Source: Candidatus Microgenomatus auricola (GTDB lineage: Bacteria > Patescibacteriota > Patescibacteriia > SBBC01). Taken from it: a DNA stretch of 34,835 nucleotides. The notes beneath the pieces were generated by a model. The model made no database searches, had not been told where the DNA came from, and saw nothing but the letters and a program-made list of their open reading frames with translations. Of this stretch, positions 1-10,194 are shown in pieces. The stretch spans positions 1 to 34,835 of the forward strand of contig SBBC01000058.1 of assembly GCA_005239865.1 (NCBI GenBank). Reading direction: 5' to 3'. Numbering within the stretch: the first letter of the stretch is position 1; each line of letters starts with the position of its first letter. The translations under genes and the position numbers were made by a program.

Positions 1-63
1 AACACGCTGCAATCCGTATTGGTTTACGATACTTTTTTGACCTGTCCAGCCGGGTACCACGGT

Positions 64-82
64 CCGCCCGCAGGCGGTTTTT
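64..82 (+). terminator. Rho-independent terminator-like hairpin CCGCC-CGCA-GGCGG-TTTTT
   Basis: 5-bp GC stem followed directly by TTTTT. Confidence 0.5.
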
Positions 83-409
83 ACCAGCGGTCAACCAGTC
101 GTATCAGCAGATTTAGTATTTCGGTTTGCTTCCTGTTTATTAACGAATTCGTGATTTCCTCTTCGGGCCTAGGGTATGATCCGACGCCTGGCGATTCCAG
201 TGATGACAGTCATTGCAACGCAAACACACCCCAAGAAGTCAATATCTTAAGAAGCAGCTCTGCTGCCGGCGCCTGCATCGTTGATACTGACCCGAGAGAA
301 TTCACTCTGTTTCAGATTGCCGCACCGGTCAACGCTTTTCAGCCGCTGTATGAACTCCGGTAACCAACGACCACGGCTGCATGTCCTGTAAGACGAGGCC
401 GAACTTCCC

Positions 410-3400
410 ATGGCTCACGTCTTGACGCAGCGACGTTTCGTAGCGTACGCGACCGTACTCCGGATCGCGTTCGTGCTTTTGGCGGCCGGCCTGCTGACCA
501 CCTTCGTGCCCTCGAGCAGCCGGGCCAACGACTTCGTCAAGCTCGGCTCGCCGTTTGCGAGTCCGGTCAACCTGCGCAGCATCGCCACGGTCTACGACCG
601 GATCCCGAGCACATACGAGGCCTGGGCCGCGGGTGAAGAAATCGGGACCAATCAGGGCGTCCTCTTGTATTTCAACGGCACCTTCTGGACGAACATTCCG
701 CTCGAGGCCGGGACGCCGGGCCTGACCGGAGTCAGCGGACTGCGTTTCCTCACAAACCAGGACGCCTGCCAAAACACCTATTCGTCTTTCCAACTATGGC
801 AGTGGAAGACGACGGCCTGGGCGGTTGGGAAAAGCGGAACAATCCTGAAGCTCGATCCCTACTCAAAGGCCTGGAACGCGGAGAAGAAAGTGAACGTCGA
901 TCTGTGCGTTAACGGGACGAACAACGGTTCGCTCTGCGATACAACGGCGAACAAAAATGCCTGTGCCGCAGGCGGCGGAACCTGCCAGAGCGGTCCATCG
1001 CGAAGTTGTACGCCGACCGAGCTCAAGCGACCAGATGTATGTGCTGGCGGAACTCTTCCGGGATCAAACAATGGTACGCTCTGTCCAAATGGTAACAGCG
1101 ATTGCACTGGAAATGCGACCTGTACGAACGTTTGCGCGAACTGGACTTCAATCGACTTCAACGCCGTGGCCGCAGCGCATACCTCGAAAGCCATCGCCGT
1201 CGGACGCGACCCGGATTCAAATCCGCCCGACATCCGGCCGCTCTTTACCTACAAGGAGACGTTGAGTACCGACAACGCGGCCTCGACCTGCGAAAACAAA
1301 AGGTTGATCCAGCGCACCTGGGAGCAAACAACTGACGGTGATTTTGCCTATGACGACGATGTCCGGGCAGCGTACTACATTGACAAAGACCATGGCTGGC
1401 TGGCTGGCCGGGACGCAAGCGGCAAAGGAAAGTTATGGAAGTATAGCCAAAAAGACGGCTACACGAATGAAACTCTCAACCTTGGAACTGCGGCCAACGG
1501 CACAACCTTGACCAGCGTGGTGGCGACGTTCAACGCGACACCCGCGGCCATCACGCCTGGGCAACCACTGAAGAGTTTGGTCTGGCTTGGCGGCGAGGGC
1601 GCGCCGAATAAAATCATCCGCTATAACGAGGCCGGCCCGGCTGTTTCGTCATCTCCGACGACGGCGCCGGTTCGCGCGTTGGCATTGACTCGGCGCATGG
1701 GTGGGCGAGGAATAAATCTAGTTACCAATCCGGGATTTGAAGCGGACCGTCTTGATTCGAACGTTCCGAACCACCGGCCCGACGGCTGGGAGCCAAGCGG
1801 AAGTTATCTCAATGCATTGGGAAACGGCGCGCACACCTCGTTTCTTGATCCCGGCGGGTCTTCCGGAAGGGCTTACGTCGGTGAACCCTGGCAGAGTATT
1901 TCCGGCATCAAGAGCGAAGCCCTTGGGATGGGACTCTTTGCGACGCGGTCTGGGATGGCCGGGACGAATTTCCCGGTTGACTACTGGGGCTGGTCGAGAG
2001 AGGATCGTGGCCAAATCGTGACGACCTTTCAAGATCCGGATTTCATCACCAAGATTCTTTCGAACTCCGGTCTGACTGATAAACCATTTCAGACGGTCAC
2101 CATCGACGATGTCAACGTGACCTTGGCGCCCTACGAAGTCGGGACGGTCTTGTACGGCCTGGTGAAAATTCCGGACAATACCGCGCCGAAAACGTACCAG
2201 TTGAAGATTGAACAGTTGGGTTCGCAGCCGGGGCGAGTCGCATTCAACATCGAGAACGATCGGAACGACCGCGAGTGCGAATCGGATGGCTCGCCGACCG
2301 GCCAGTTGTGTCCTAACGGCACCGAGTGCCCGGCTGGTCAGAGCTGCGTTGACCGCACGTCGTTTCCGTCGATTGTTACCCAACCCAACATCAGTAACTC
2401 GACCGTCTCCTGGCGGGTCGGCACCTGTCAGAACGTCGGAACGTACAACGGGACGCCAGTCCAGTGCTTTGACGATTCAGAGTGCTACTGGGGGACCTGC
2501 AGTTCGGATTCGACGCAGCTCTGTCAAAAGGATACGGAGTGCCCGCGGAAGTGCTCGAATCAGCCGTCGCTATTATGCACCGGTGGTCCCAACGACTGCC
2601 AGTTCTGCGCGACAGACCCTAGTTCGCAGTGTTCAAATCAAGACGACTGTCCGGGGCTGTGTACAGACGGCACCACGCCGTGTTTTGACGTCGGCCAATG
2701 TCCACCGGGCCAAACAACATGTTCGTACCCTTTGGCCGGAAGCTGTCAAGGCAACCCTGGCTTTTGTCCGGTTGCGCCAACCTGCAATATGTGGGACACG
2801 AGCAGCGGAAACTTGTGCGGTGGTCCTGCTGGAACACCCTCGAGTCCAGGGCCGGTCAGTACGATCGTGACCTTTCCGGCGTATGGCGGAATCAAGCTCA
2901 AGGAATGCGCGAATGGAACGAATGACGGGACCTCCTGTACTACCGCTGCCCAGTGCACCGGTGGCGGGACGTGCCAGGTTCGGGGGAGCGGCTGGTATCC
3001 GTTCGCCATCCAGTACTACCAGCCCTGGACTCCGCGGTGCTCGAACGACGGGCTGATGCCGTGCGCCAAGGACGCGGACTGCGACGGAGGATTCTGCCAG
3101 ATTGGGGAGTGGTGTTCAAGCAGCCACCAGGCATGTTCGGTCGCGTCGCCGTGCGGCGCGGGCGAGGGGGTGTGCGGCTACACACCGAACGCACCGCAGA
3201 GTTCATTCCCGAGGTTCTGTACGAACGTAGGGTTCATTGGTCAATCATGTACTGGCGCCGCCGCTGACTGCGGGGGTGATCCCGGTTCCTGTCTCCCGCT
3301 CCGGTACAAAGGCACCTGCAACGGCGGCACGAAGCATGGCCAGGCCTGCCGGAATATGGCTGATTGTCCGGGTGGAACTTGCCGAATCGAAACCGAACCG

Positions 3401-6400
3401 CCGTCGGTTCTGACGTTTCAGTATCGAGAGCAGGGAACTGCTGCCTGGATAGATATTCCCAACGCGGCCAAGGACAATCTCCTGTCCCCGACCCAGAGTT
3501 TGCCGCAATCCGAGGTCAAGCAGGAAATACCGCTGTCGCTCCTCCCGGGAACGGCCTATCGAGTTTCCGGAAAATACAAGCTTGAGTTCAGCGATCAGTT
3601 CGATCAGTACTCGGCTGCTGATCCGCGCTGGAACCAGCGGCCGCACGCGGGCGTCATGACGCGCTGCAAAAACTCTAGTTTAGGAACTTGCGGCTACGAA
3701 ATCAACCTCTTCCAGGGCGACCGCAGCTACGGGGTCGGGAGCGGCAAGTGCCAGCTTGATTCGTCAATCTCGTGCCAGACGAACCAAGAGTGCAAACCCC
3801 CGAACCAGGCGACCGACAATGGCATTTGCGTCGGTGACTGGCAAAATTTTTCCGCGGTCGTGACCAATCAGTACTACGGTTCGTTCGGGAGCGATCCGGG
3901 GCAGAGTCTGGAGATCGTCTGTTTCGCCGACGTCGGCGCGAAAATCACCTGCGACGAGCTTTCGGTCACCCCGGAAAACGAAGCGGCTGTCACCGCCTTT
4001 GACTTGATTGACGTCTGGGCCGTCGGCGATCAGGACGGAAGCGGCGAGGCGATCGTATACCGCAACACGTTTGACGTAAGCGCCGGGACCGTGCCAAGCG
4101 ATTCATGGCAGCCGCAAAAGCCGCCGGTCAAAGCGCGGCTGACATCGATCACCGCGGCCGATCCCTATCATTTCTGGGCGGTCGGCGAAGCGCCGCTCGG
4201 CGGGGACGCGACGATTCTCCGGTTGAGCCCGGGGAACGTGACTGGCTGGGCCTGGGTCGGGACCTCGACCAATCAGAGCGATCCGATCGGCTGGATTGAC
4301 TTCAACTGCGGCAATCAAGGAACGTGCGCCAGCCAGCCGTCCAGCTTCGGCGTCAACGTCAACGACAGTGATACGTACGGGCAGTGCGCGAACAACCTGG
4401 CTAAAGCCTGCACGACCGCGAATGAGGTGGCGGATTGCGGAGGCGTCGGACAGTGCGTCAAAGGGGTGATTTCGGGAAGCGCTTGGCTCGGAAGTCAGGA
4501 CAGCAACGAAACCGTTGACTTCGGACCGTGTACCAGCCCGACCAACGGTAAGTGTTCGATTGGGTCGTGCACCGGCGATCCAACCGTTGCCTGCTCGGAC
4601 AACAGACCTTGTCAGCGGTGGTGTCGGAATTCAGCCGACCCGTCAAGTTCCTCGAATCAGCCATGCTCAACAACCGCCAACTGTACCACGCCCGGTGAGA
4701 CCTGTGTGAATAATACCTCGAGTACCTGCTCCTTTCCATCGTGTGCTTTAAGCCGCGACTGCAGCGGCAACAACAATCAGTGCAAGTTCGATGGATCTTG
4801 CAATGACACACTCGGTCAATGTTACGAAAACTCGGCGCGGTTGTGTCCCAATTATATCGCGAATTTGTGCAACGGCGTCTGCAGCCAGAACCAGGGGTTT
4901 CGGTGCATCAATGATAGCGACTGCAAAATCAAGTGCAGCAGCAATCCGCTGGCCTGTCGGTCGAGCGGGTGGCTGTCATTCGACAAGTCGGTGACCGGAC
5001 CGCCGCCGGATCCGGCCGCCGCGGCCAAGCCCTATCTCGCAAAATTAAATCTCTCGACAGATGCGATTGAGGGCTGGGGCCGGCTGCAGCTTGGAAAATG
5101 CAACGGCGGAGGAAACAACGGCTTGGCCTGTTTTCAAGACAGCGACTGCGGAGGCGGCAGCTGCGACTACTCGAACGCGCCGTCCAAGTCGCTGCCCGGC
5201 GTGACTGATCCTGACGCGGAAGCCGGCTGGGTGAAATTGCGCGGCGGCTCAACCGGTCCGGTCAACGGCTCGGACCGTTTCGTGGCCTGCAAGGACTGTA
5301 CGGCCAATGCCAACCCCCCCAACCAGCAGGCCTGCAAAATTTGCACTGATTCTCAACCCTCATCATTTCCGACGTGCAATGATTGTTCACAATGCACAGC
5401 CAAATGGTGTTCGGATAAAACCACGCCGTGCAGGACGAATAATGATTGCGTAGGGCTAGGAACTGGGTTGTGCAAAACCGCAGGCTTTTGTAGCGGCACG
5501 ACCAATCGCTGTTTTACCGACTCCGATTGCCCTGGGGTCAGTTGCACAACCTACGGCGGCACATGTTCGTCCTGCAACCAATGCAGCGTCTACGGAGTTT
5601 CGATCGATAGCGGCGGGACGAAGCAGTTCTCCGGTTTCGCCTGGAGTCCTGATCTCGGTTGGATTGACTTCAGCACCCTCCGCCTCGGCGGACAACTCTT
5701 CTTCCAAACGAAGTTCGGCGACATCTACTCGGGCCAGAACGTCGGTAGCACACTGACTGGGGTTCCGCCCGGCTTCCCCGGCGGCTCAACGGAATGCAAC
5801 GCCACCTATCGGATCGTGGCGACCGGAACAATTACGAACTTCTGTTCGAGCGCGCCGATCAGCGGCGGCGTATCGGCCTTTCTTCAGCCCGGCGCGCCGC
5901 TCTTCCCGCTCCCGCAAGCCGAGAATCGCTACCGGTCGCAGATCGGCGAGATTGACCTCAACGGACTGACCACGAAGGTCAGCGGCAATCGCAATAAGTT
6001 CGGCGACGTGGTCGAGGAATTGTCAGGTAATCGTACGCTCAAGGAATACTTCGCCACCCGCGATCCGGCCGCCGATCATGACACGCCGCTCCTCGGCAAG
6101 GTGTATCACGTCACCGGCGATCTGACGGTTGACGAGAACTTGACGTTCGACCCTCCGGCGAACGCGAATCCCCCCGGCGTCCCGCAGGAGAGCGGCGCCG
6201 GCACGTTCGTGGTGGACGGCAACCTGACGATCAACGCCAATCTGTTCTACCTCCCTTCGCCGTCGGTCGGGATCCGGGAACTGCGGCAACTTCCGTCGCT
6301 GGCGTTTATCGTTAAAGGGGACATCACGATTGACTCCAGCGTTTCCCAGCTCGTTGGAACGTATTTCACTGAAAAAACGGTTACTGTTGAGAGCGCTGCG

Positions 6401-6598
6401 AGCGGCGACAATCAGTTGGTCGTGCGCGGGGCGATGGTCGCGCAACAATTCGATTTCAAGCGGAAGTACATCGGTTCCACCGGCGCGATCGAGCCAGCGG
6501 AGAAAGTCATCTACGACGGCCGGCTGCAGGCAAACGCGCCGCCCGGACTGGCCGCTTTGGCTCAAGGACTCCCCGACGTCCAAGAAGTGGTGCCGTGA
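410..6598 (+). CDS. Very large secreted Cys-rich protein (2062 aa) with beta-propeller-like repeats, many C-x(n)-DC-x-GG-x-C repeats and 'GWAW...GWIDF' repeats; candidate pilus-associated surface/adhesin protein
   Basis: N-terminal hydrophobic signal-like segment (RIAFVLLAAGLLTTFVPSSSRA). Repeats such as CANGTNDGTSCTTAAQCTGGGTC and CNGGGNNGLACFQDSDCGGGSC. WAVG/WLAG propeller-like blades. GWAWVGTSTN..GWIDF and FSGFAWSPDLGWIDF. Lies upstream of pilM. Confidence 0.85.
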   Translation: MAHVLTQRRFVAYATVLRIAFVLLAAGLLTTFVPSSSRANDFVKLGSPFASPVNLRSIATVYDRIPSTYEAWAAGEEIGTNQGVLLYFNGTFWTNIPLEAGTPGLTGVSGLRFLTNQDACQNTYSSFQLWQWKTTAWAVGKSGTILKLDPYSKAWNAEKKVNVDLCVNGTNNGSLCDTTANKNACAAGGGTCQSGPSRSCTPTELKRPDVCAGGTLPGSNNGTLCPNGNSDCTGNATCTNVCANWTSIDFNAVAAAHTSKAIAVGRDPDSNPPDIRPLFTYKETLSTDNAASTCENKRLIQRTWEQTTDGDFAYDDDVRAAYYIDKDHGWLAGRDASGKGKLWKYSQKDGYTNETLNLGTAANGTTLTSVVATFNATPAAITPGQPLKSLVWLGGEGAPNKIIRYNEAGPAVSSSPTTAPVRALALTRRMGGRGINLVTNPGFEADRLDSNVPNHRPDGWEPSGSYLNALGNGAHTSFLDPGGSSGRAYVGEPWQSISGIKSEALGMGLFATRSGMAGTNFPVDYWGWSREDRGQIVTTFQDPDFITKILSNSGLTDKPFQTVTIDDVNVTLAPYEVGTVLYGLVKIPDNTAPKTYQLKIEQLGSQPGRVAFNIENDRNDRECESDGSPTGQLCPNGTECPAGQSCVDRTSFPSIVTQPNISNSTVSWRVGTCQNVGTYNGTPVQCFDDSECYWGTCSSDSTQLCQKDTECPRKCSNQPSLLCTGGPNDCQFCATDPSSQCSNQDDCPGLCTDGTTPCFDVGQCPPGQTTCSYPLAGSCQGNPGFCPVAPTCNMWDTSSGNLCGGPAGTPSSPGPVSTIVTFPAYGGIKLKECANGTNDGTSCTTAAQCTGGGTCQVRGSGWYPFAIQYYQPWTPRCSNDGLMPCAKDADCDGGFCQIGEWCSSSHQACSVASPCGAGEGVCGYTPNAPQSSFPRFCTNVGFIGQSCTGAAADCGGDPGSCLPLRYKGTCNGGTKHGQACRNMADCPGGTCRIETEPPSVLTFQYREQGTAAWIDIPNAAKDNLLSPTQSLPQSEVKQEIPLSLLPGTAYRVSGKYKLEFSDQFDQYSAADPRWNQRPHAGVMTRCKNSSLGTCGYEINLFQGDRSYGVGSGKCQLDSSISCQTNQECKPPNQATDNGICVGDWQNFSAVVTNQYYGSFGSDPGQSLEIVCFADVGAKITCDELSVTPENEAAVTAFDLIDVWAVGDQDGSGEAIVYRNTFDVSAGTVPSDSWQPQKPPVKARLTSITAADPYHFWAVGEAPLGGDATILRLSPGNVTGWAWVGTSTNQSDPIGWIDFNCGNQGTCASQPSSFGVNVNDSDTYGQCANNLAKACTTANEVADCGGVGQCVKGVISGSAWLGSQDSNETVDFGPCTSPTNGKCSIGSCTGDPTVACSDNRPCQRWCRNSADPSSSSNQPCSTTANCTTPGETCVNNTSSTCSFPSCALSRDCSGNNNQCKFDGSCNDTLGQCYENSARLCPNYIANLCNGVCSQNQGFRCINDSDCKIKCSSNPLACRSSGWLSFDKSVTGPPPDPAAAAKPYLAKLNLSTDAIEGWGRLQLGKCNGGGNNGLACFQDSDCGGGSCDYSNAPSKSLPGVTDPDAEAGWVKLRGGSTGPVNGSDRFVACKDCTANANPPNQQACKICTDSQPSSFPTCNDCSQCTAKWCSDKTTPCRTNNDCVGLGTGLCKTAGFCSGTTNRCFTDSDCPGVSCTTYGGTCSSCNQCSVYGVSIDSGGTKQFSGFAWSPDLGWIDFSTLRLGGQLFFQTKFGDIYSGQNVGSTLTGVPPGFPGGSTECNATYRIVATGTITNFCSSAPISGGVSAFLQPGAPLFPLPQAENRYRSQIGEIDLNGLTTKVSGNRNKFGDVVEELSGNRTLKEYFATRDPAADHDTPLLGKVYHVTGDLTVDENLTFDPPANANPPGVPQESGAGTFVVDGNLTINANLFYLPSPSVGIRELRQLPSLAFIVKGDITIDSSVSQLVGTYFTEKTVTVESAASGDNQLVVRGAMVAQQFDFKRKYIGSTGAIEPAEKVIYDGRLQANAPPGLAALAQGLPDVQEVVP

Positions 6599-6606
6599 GG
6601 AATGAG

Positions 6607-6639
6607 CGGGTTAGCGCGTTGGCGGTTTAGCGGCTTGGA
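6607..6639. repeat. Short-period degenerate repeat GGGTTAGCGCGTTGGCGGTTTAGCGGCTTGG, similar in style to the IVP-element arms
   Basis: ~8-9 nt periodicity around TTAGCG/TTGGCGG in the junction before pilM. Confidence 0.4.
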
Positions 6640-6712
6640 TGGTGATGCGAAACTGCGAAAAGCACGCGCGCACCGAACGAATTTCGTAGATTGGTATCAC
6701 ACACTCGTAAGG

Positions 6713-6741
6713 TGGACAAAGTGATTTTTTTGTGCTATAAT
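6713..6741 (+). promoter_or_regulatory. Sigma70-type promoter TGGACA-N17-TATAAT with extended -10 (TGC)
   Basis: -35 TGGACA (6713-6718), 17-nt spacer, TATAAT (6736-6741) preceded by TGC, ~47 nt before the pilM ATG. Confidence 0.75.
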
Positions 6742-6787
6742 TTTTGTACACATTCATGACCCGTTCCCTCAAGAACAAAACCGGTGT

Positions 6788-7906
6788 ATGCCACGGTTGA
6801 TTGGAAGTAAGGCGAGCTATCTTGGCGTTGATATCGGAACATCGAGCATCAAGCTCGTTGAATGCAGAAACCAGGGCGGTCAACCCCGGCTGGTGACCTA
6901 CGCTTTCCTCGAGCGGCCCACGAATATCATTAAGAGCGACTCCCTCCAGGAGCAAACCGAGATCGCCACGGCCATCCGCGAACTCATCAAGCGGTCGCGG
7001 GCAAAGACCGACCGAGCGATCTCCGCCCTGCCAAACTTCTCGGTCTTTTCCTCGATCATCAGCTTACCGGTCATGCCGCGGAAGGAGATGTACTCGGCCG
7101 TCCGCTGGGAGGCAAAGAAATTCGTGCCGATGCCGATTGAAGAAATGGTTCTCGATTGGCGCTTGTTGAAAGACAAAAAACGATCAGCCAACGACGCCGC
7201 GTTAAAGGCGTCGAATCTTCCCAGCCCGGACAAGCCGGTATCCGAAGAGCACGGACCGAAGAATCTCCGCGTCCTCTTGACGGCGGCGCCAAAGACGTTA
7301 GTCAAACGCTATCTCGAGATCTTTAAAAACGCCGGTTTGAAACTCGTGAGTTTGGAAACCGAGTCGTTTGCCCTTGAACGCTCGCTCTTAGGCGGCGAAC
7401 CGGGCTCCTTCATAATTGTCGACATCGGTTCGGTCGTCACGAACATCACCATCACCGTCAACGGCATCCCGCTCCTCAACCGTTCGATCGACGTCGGCGG
7501 CGAAACCATCACCAAAGCCATCGCCAACAGCTTGAACGTTGAAGTGGAACGAGCCGAGCAGTTCAAGCGCGACGTCGGCGTCGGGTCGGTCCAGGGCACG
7601 GCCAGCCAAATTCCGCGAGCGATCGAATTCGTTATCAATTCCATCCTCAACGAGATCCGTTACGTCTTCAATCTCTACCGCAACCAGGGCGAGAAGCCGA
7701 TCGAAAAAATCCTGCTGGCCGGCGGTTCGGCCTTTCTGGCCCGCTTGCCCGAGTACTTGGCCACGACCCTGAACATGAAGGTCATCATCGGCGACCCATG
7801 GGCGCGGACGGTCTACCCGCTTGACTTGAAACCAGCGCTCGACGAAATCGGTCCGCGCTTCGCCGTGGCCATCGGTCTCGGCATGCGCGAGATCGTAGCG
7901 CCATAA
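6788..7906 (+). CDS. pilM: Type IV pilus assembly protein PilM
   Basis: YLGVDIGTSSIKLVE actin-like fold start, FIIVDIGSVVTNITI, KILLAGGSAFLARLPEYL; followed by pilN and pilO. Confidence 0.93.
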   Translation: MPRLIGSKASYLGVDIGTSSIKLVECRNQGGQPRLVTYAFLERPTNIIKSDSLQEQTEIATAIRELIKRSRAKTDRAISALPNFSVFSSIISLPVMPRKEMYSAVRWEAKKFVPMPIEEMVLDWRLLKDKKRSANDAALKASNLPSPDKPVSEEHGPKNLRVLLTAAPKTLVKRYLEIFKNAGLKLVSLETESFALERSLLGGEPGSFIIVDIGSVVTNITITVNGIPLLNRSIDVGGETITKAIANSLNVEVERAEQFKRDVGVGSVQGTASQIPRAIEFVINSILNEIRYVFNLYRNQGEKPIEKILLAGGSAFLARLPEYLATTLNMKVIIGDPWARTVYPLDLKPALDEIGPRFAVAIGLGMREIVAP

Positions 7907-7914
7907 CACCATCC

Positions 7915-9114
7915 ATGCCGGACATCAATCTTCTCAAAGACACAAAAGAAGGGAACGAGTCCCAGCCAAAAAAACCTAAGCGCGTTCCACCGGCGCCGGT
8001 GACGTTTTCGTCGCCGGAGCGCTCGGACGAAAAAGGGAAACCATTGAAGAAGCCATCCGGGCTGATACTCTGGTTCCGTTCCCTGTTTGAGCGGCCGAAA
8101 GCTGGGAAGGCACCGAGTGTGGCTATTCCTCCTCCTCCACCGCCGCCGCGGTCAGCCCCGAAAACCACCAGCCCTCGGCGCGTCGAGCCGGAAGATATCT
8201 TTGCCGGCCTGGCGACGGTGAGCGGCGGACCGGAAACGAAGAAGCCGCCAGCGCCGCAACCGTCTAGCCCGACCGGATCACGGCCAGGCGATTTTCCGCC
8301 ATTACCGCGCATTCCGCCGGCACCGGATCAAAAGGTCGGCGTGGCTGGACGCGGAAGCGGGGTGACTACGCCGCCGGTCAGTCCGTTCGGGCGCGGGTCG
8401 AGGTTCTCGACCCCGCCGGCACCGCCAAGTCCGCCGCCTCCGCGGATGAGAATCCCGCCGGCCTCGCCGCTTCGACCGTTACCGCCGACCGAGGATCAGG
8501 GCTTCGACGGAGTTAATCTGCTGCCGGAAGAACTCGTCACGACGTTCGACCCGAAGAAGAAACTTACGACGATTGGCCTGACGGCCCTTGCGACCGCCCT
8601 CGCCATCGGCATTCTCGAAGTGGCGTTGCTGTTGTGGCAAGAGACGCGGGTCCAGAAGACCGAAGAGAAGCGCGCCGAGGTGACGGCTACGATTCAGAAC
8701 ATCAAGTCGCTTGAGAACGAACAGCGGAAAGCGATCCTCTTGAAATCGTCGAATGACATCATTCGACAGCTCCTCAACCGGCATGTGTACTGGACGAAGT
8801 TCCTCGACAGTTTCGAACGCTACACCTTGCCGACGGTGTTCTACCCGGGCGGCCTGACGATCGACGTCGGCGGCGGCATCTCGCTGACCGGCATTGCGCC
8901 TGACATCGAGACGATCACCCAACAACTGACGATTTACCAGACAGCCGCGAATTTCATCAAAGACATAAAAATCGATTCAATCAGTCGGTCGCCGGAAGGC
9001 GGCGGATACGGGTTTGTCGCTGATTTCACCTTTCTCCCCGACGTTTATTATAACCCGATCGACCAGTCGTCGGGGGGTGGGAATACCACGACCAATACGA
9101 ACAGCCGAACCTGA
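7915..9114 (+). CDS. pilN: PilN-like T4P assembly protein with a long proline-rich N-terminal extension
   Basis: MPDINLLKD start; proline-rich region (PPPPPPPRSAP); second GVNLLPEEL; TM; PilN-like periplasmic domain; between pilM and pilO. Confidence 0.85.
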   Translation: MPDINLLKDTKEGNESQPKKPKRVPPAPVTFSSPERSDEKGKPLKKPSGLILWFRSLFERPKAGKAPSVAIPPPPPPPRSAPKTTSPRRVEPEDIFAGLATVSGGPETKKPPAPQPSSPTGSRPGDFPPLPRIPPAPDQKVGVAGRGSGVTTPPVSPFGRGSRFSTPPAPPSPPPPRMRIPPASPLRPLPPTEDQGFDGVNLLPEELVTTFDPKKKLTTIGLTALATALAIGILEVALLLWQETRVQKTEEKRAEVTATIQNIKSLENEQRKAILLKSSNDIIRQLLNRHVYWTKFLDSFERYTLPTVFYPGGLTIDVGGGISLTGIAPDIETITQQLTIYQTAANFIKDIKIDSISRSPEGGGYGFVADFTFLPDVYYNPIDQSSGGGNTTTNTNSRT

Positions 9115-9116
9115 CC

Positions 9117-9797
9117 ATGAACATCCCCGCGCCATTCCGGAAACTCCTGACCGTCCTCATGACCACGCAGTTTCGGTACGTTTTGATTGGGGTGGTGTTC
9201 ATCGTCGCCCTCCTCGGCTACGTCGGTTTGCTGCGTCCGCAGATTGCGACCGTTCGGCGGGTCGGTATCCTGGCTTTGCAATCGGAAACGGAGGAACTGA
9301 AGAACCGGCAGGCCTACCTCAAGCAGGTCGAGGAAATGGTCGCGGCCTACCGAACCGTCATCAGTCAACGACCGGTCAACACCGAACAGATACTTCCTCT
9401 CGAGCCGCAAGTCGGTCGTCTCTATCTGACACTCCAAGCGCTGGCCGAGGACTCGGGGATGACCTTAGAATCAGTCGCCGTGACAAAAGGGACAAGTTTA
9501 GCCACGCCGACGGCGGGCGGAACGGCCGCCCGTCGCCCCGGCACCGAAGCCCAAGCCGGCGTTCGCTCAAGCACCGACACTGTCCAGGTCCTCGATGTCA
9601 GTTTGAGCGTCAGCGGGCCGTCCGATTATGAATCATTCAAAACGCTCCTCCAAAATCTTGAACGGAGTCAACGGTTGTTCGACGCCTTGTCCTTCAGTTT
9701 CCAGGGTGGCGCGACTGCTCCCGGCACCCAGCCCGGAGCCGGCAACGTATTTTCCATCGAAGTAAAAACCTACTACCTTGAACAAGCCACCAAGTAG
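9117..9797 (+). CDS. pilO: PilO-like T4P assembly protein
   Basis: Single N-terminal TM, coiled-coil, periplasmic domain; gene order M-N-O. Confidence 0.8.
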   Translation: MNIPAPFRKLLTVLMTTQFRYVLIGVVFIVALLGYVGLLRPQIATVRRVGILALQSETEELKNRQAYLKQVEEMVAAYRTVISQRPVNTEQILPLEPQVGRLYLTLQALAEDSGMTLESVAVTKGTSLATPTAGGTAARRPGTEAQAGVRSSTDTVQVLDVSLSVSGPSDYESFKTLLQNLERSQRLFDALSFSFQGGATAPGTQPGAGNVFSIEVKTYYLEQATK

Positions 9798-9848
9798 CCT
9801 GCGACCGGTGAGGCGTGACCAGACCATCGCATGACCTTCCTATCCTCT

Positions 9849-9878
9849 CGTCAACCGTCAAGCTTCAAGCGTTAACAC
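9849..9878. repeat. 7-nt periodic repeat CGTCAACCGTCAAGCTTCAAGCGTTAACAC
   Basis: GTCAACC/GTCAAGC/TTCAAGC/GTTAACA tandem units in the pilO-9889 gap. Confidence 0.4.
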
Positions 9879-9888
9879 TTCTTTCACT

Positions 9889-10191
9889 ATGGCCCTCGTC
9901 CAAAAACGCAATCCGCGAAGAGCCACGTTCCTGATTGGCGTGCTCGTGGTGGTGCTGGTGGTCGGGATGGTCGCCATCTATCTTCTCCAACCGAAGACCG
10001 GTGACGATCAGCCGCTCGTCGGAGGCAGTCGACGGAGCACCGATTTACCAACCCTTACGCAGTTCGGCGAGGATCTCTACGCCACCGAACAGTTCAAGGC
10101 GCTCCATGATTTCCTCTCGGCTTCACCGCTGCCGGAGACGCCGGTGACGTTGCCGGGACAGCGAAATCCGAACCCCTTTCAAACGCGATAA
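9889..10191 (+). CDS. Small single-TM protein in the PilP position (100 aa)
   Basis: TM segment ATFLIGVLVVVLVVGMVAIYLL; between pilO and pilB. Confidence 0.65.
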   Translation: MALVQKRNPRRATFLIGVLVVVLVVGMVAIYLLQPKTGDDQPLVGGSRRSTDLPTLTQFGEDLYATEQFKALHDFLSASPLPETPVTLPGQRNPNPFQTR

Positions 10192-10194
10192 CCC

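Noticed and set aside
19-363. 114-aa ORF at the window start
   Set aside because: Runs through a terminator-like hairpin, no recognisable domain or clear RBS; left uncalled.
859-6583. Many long ORFs antisense or out of frame to the big CDS (e.g. 1718..2383 -, 2208..2870 +, 6023..6583 -)
   Set aside because: Shadow ORFs of GC-rich coding DNA; low-complexity Arg/Pro/Gly-rich translations without recognisable domains.
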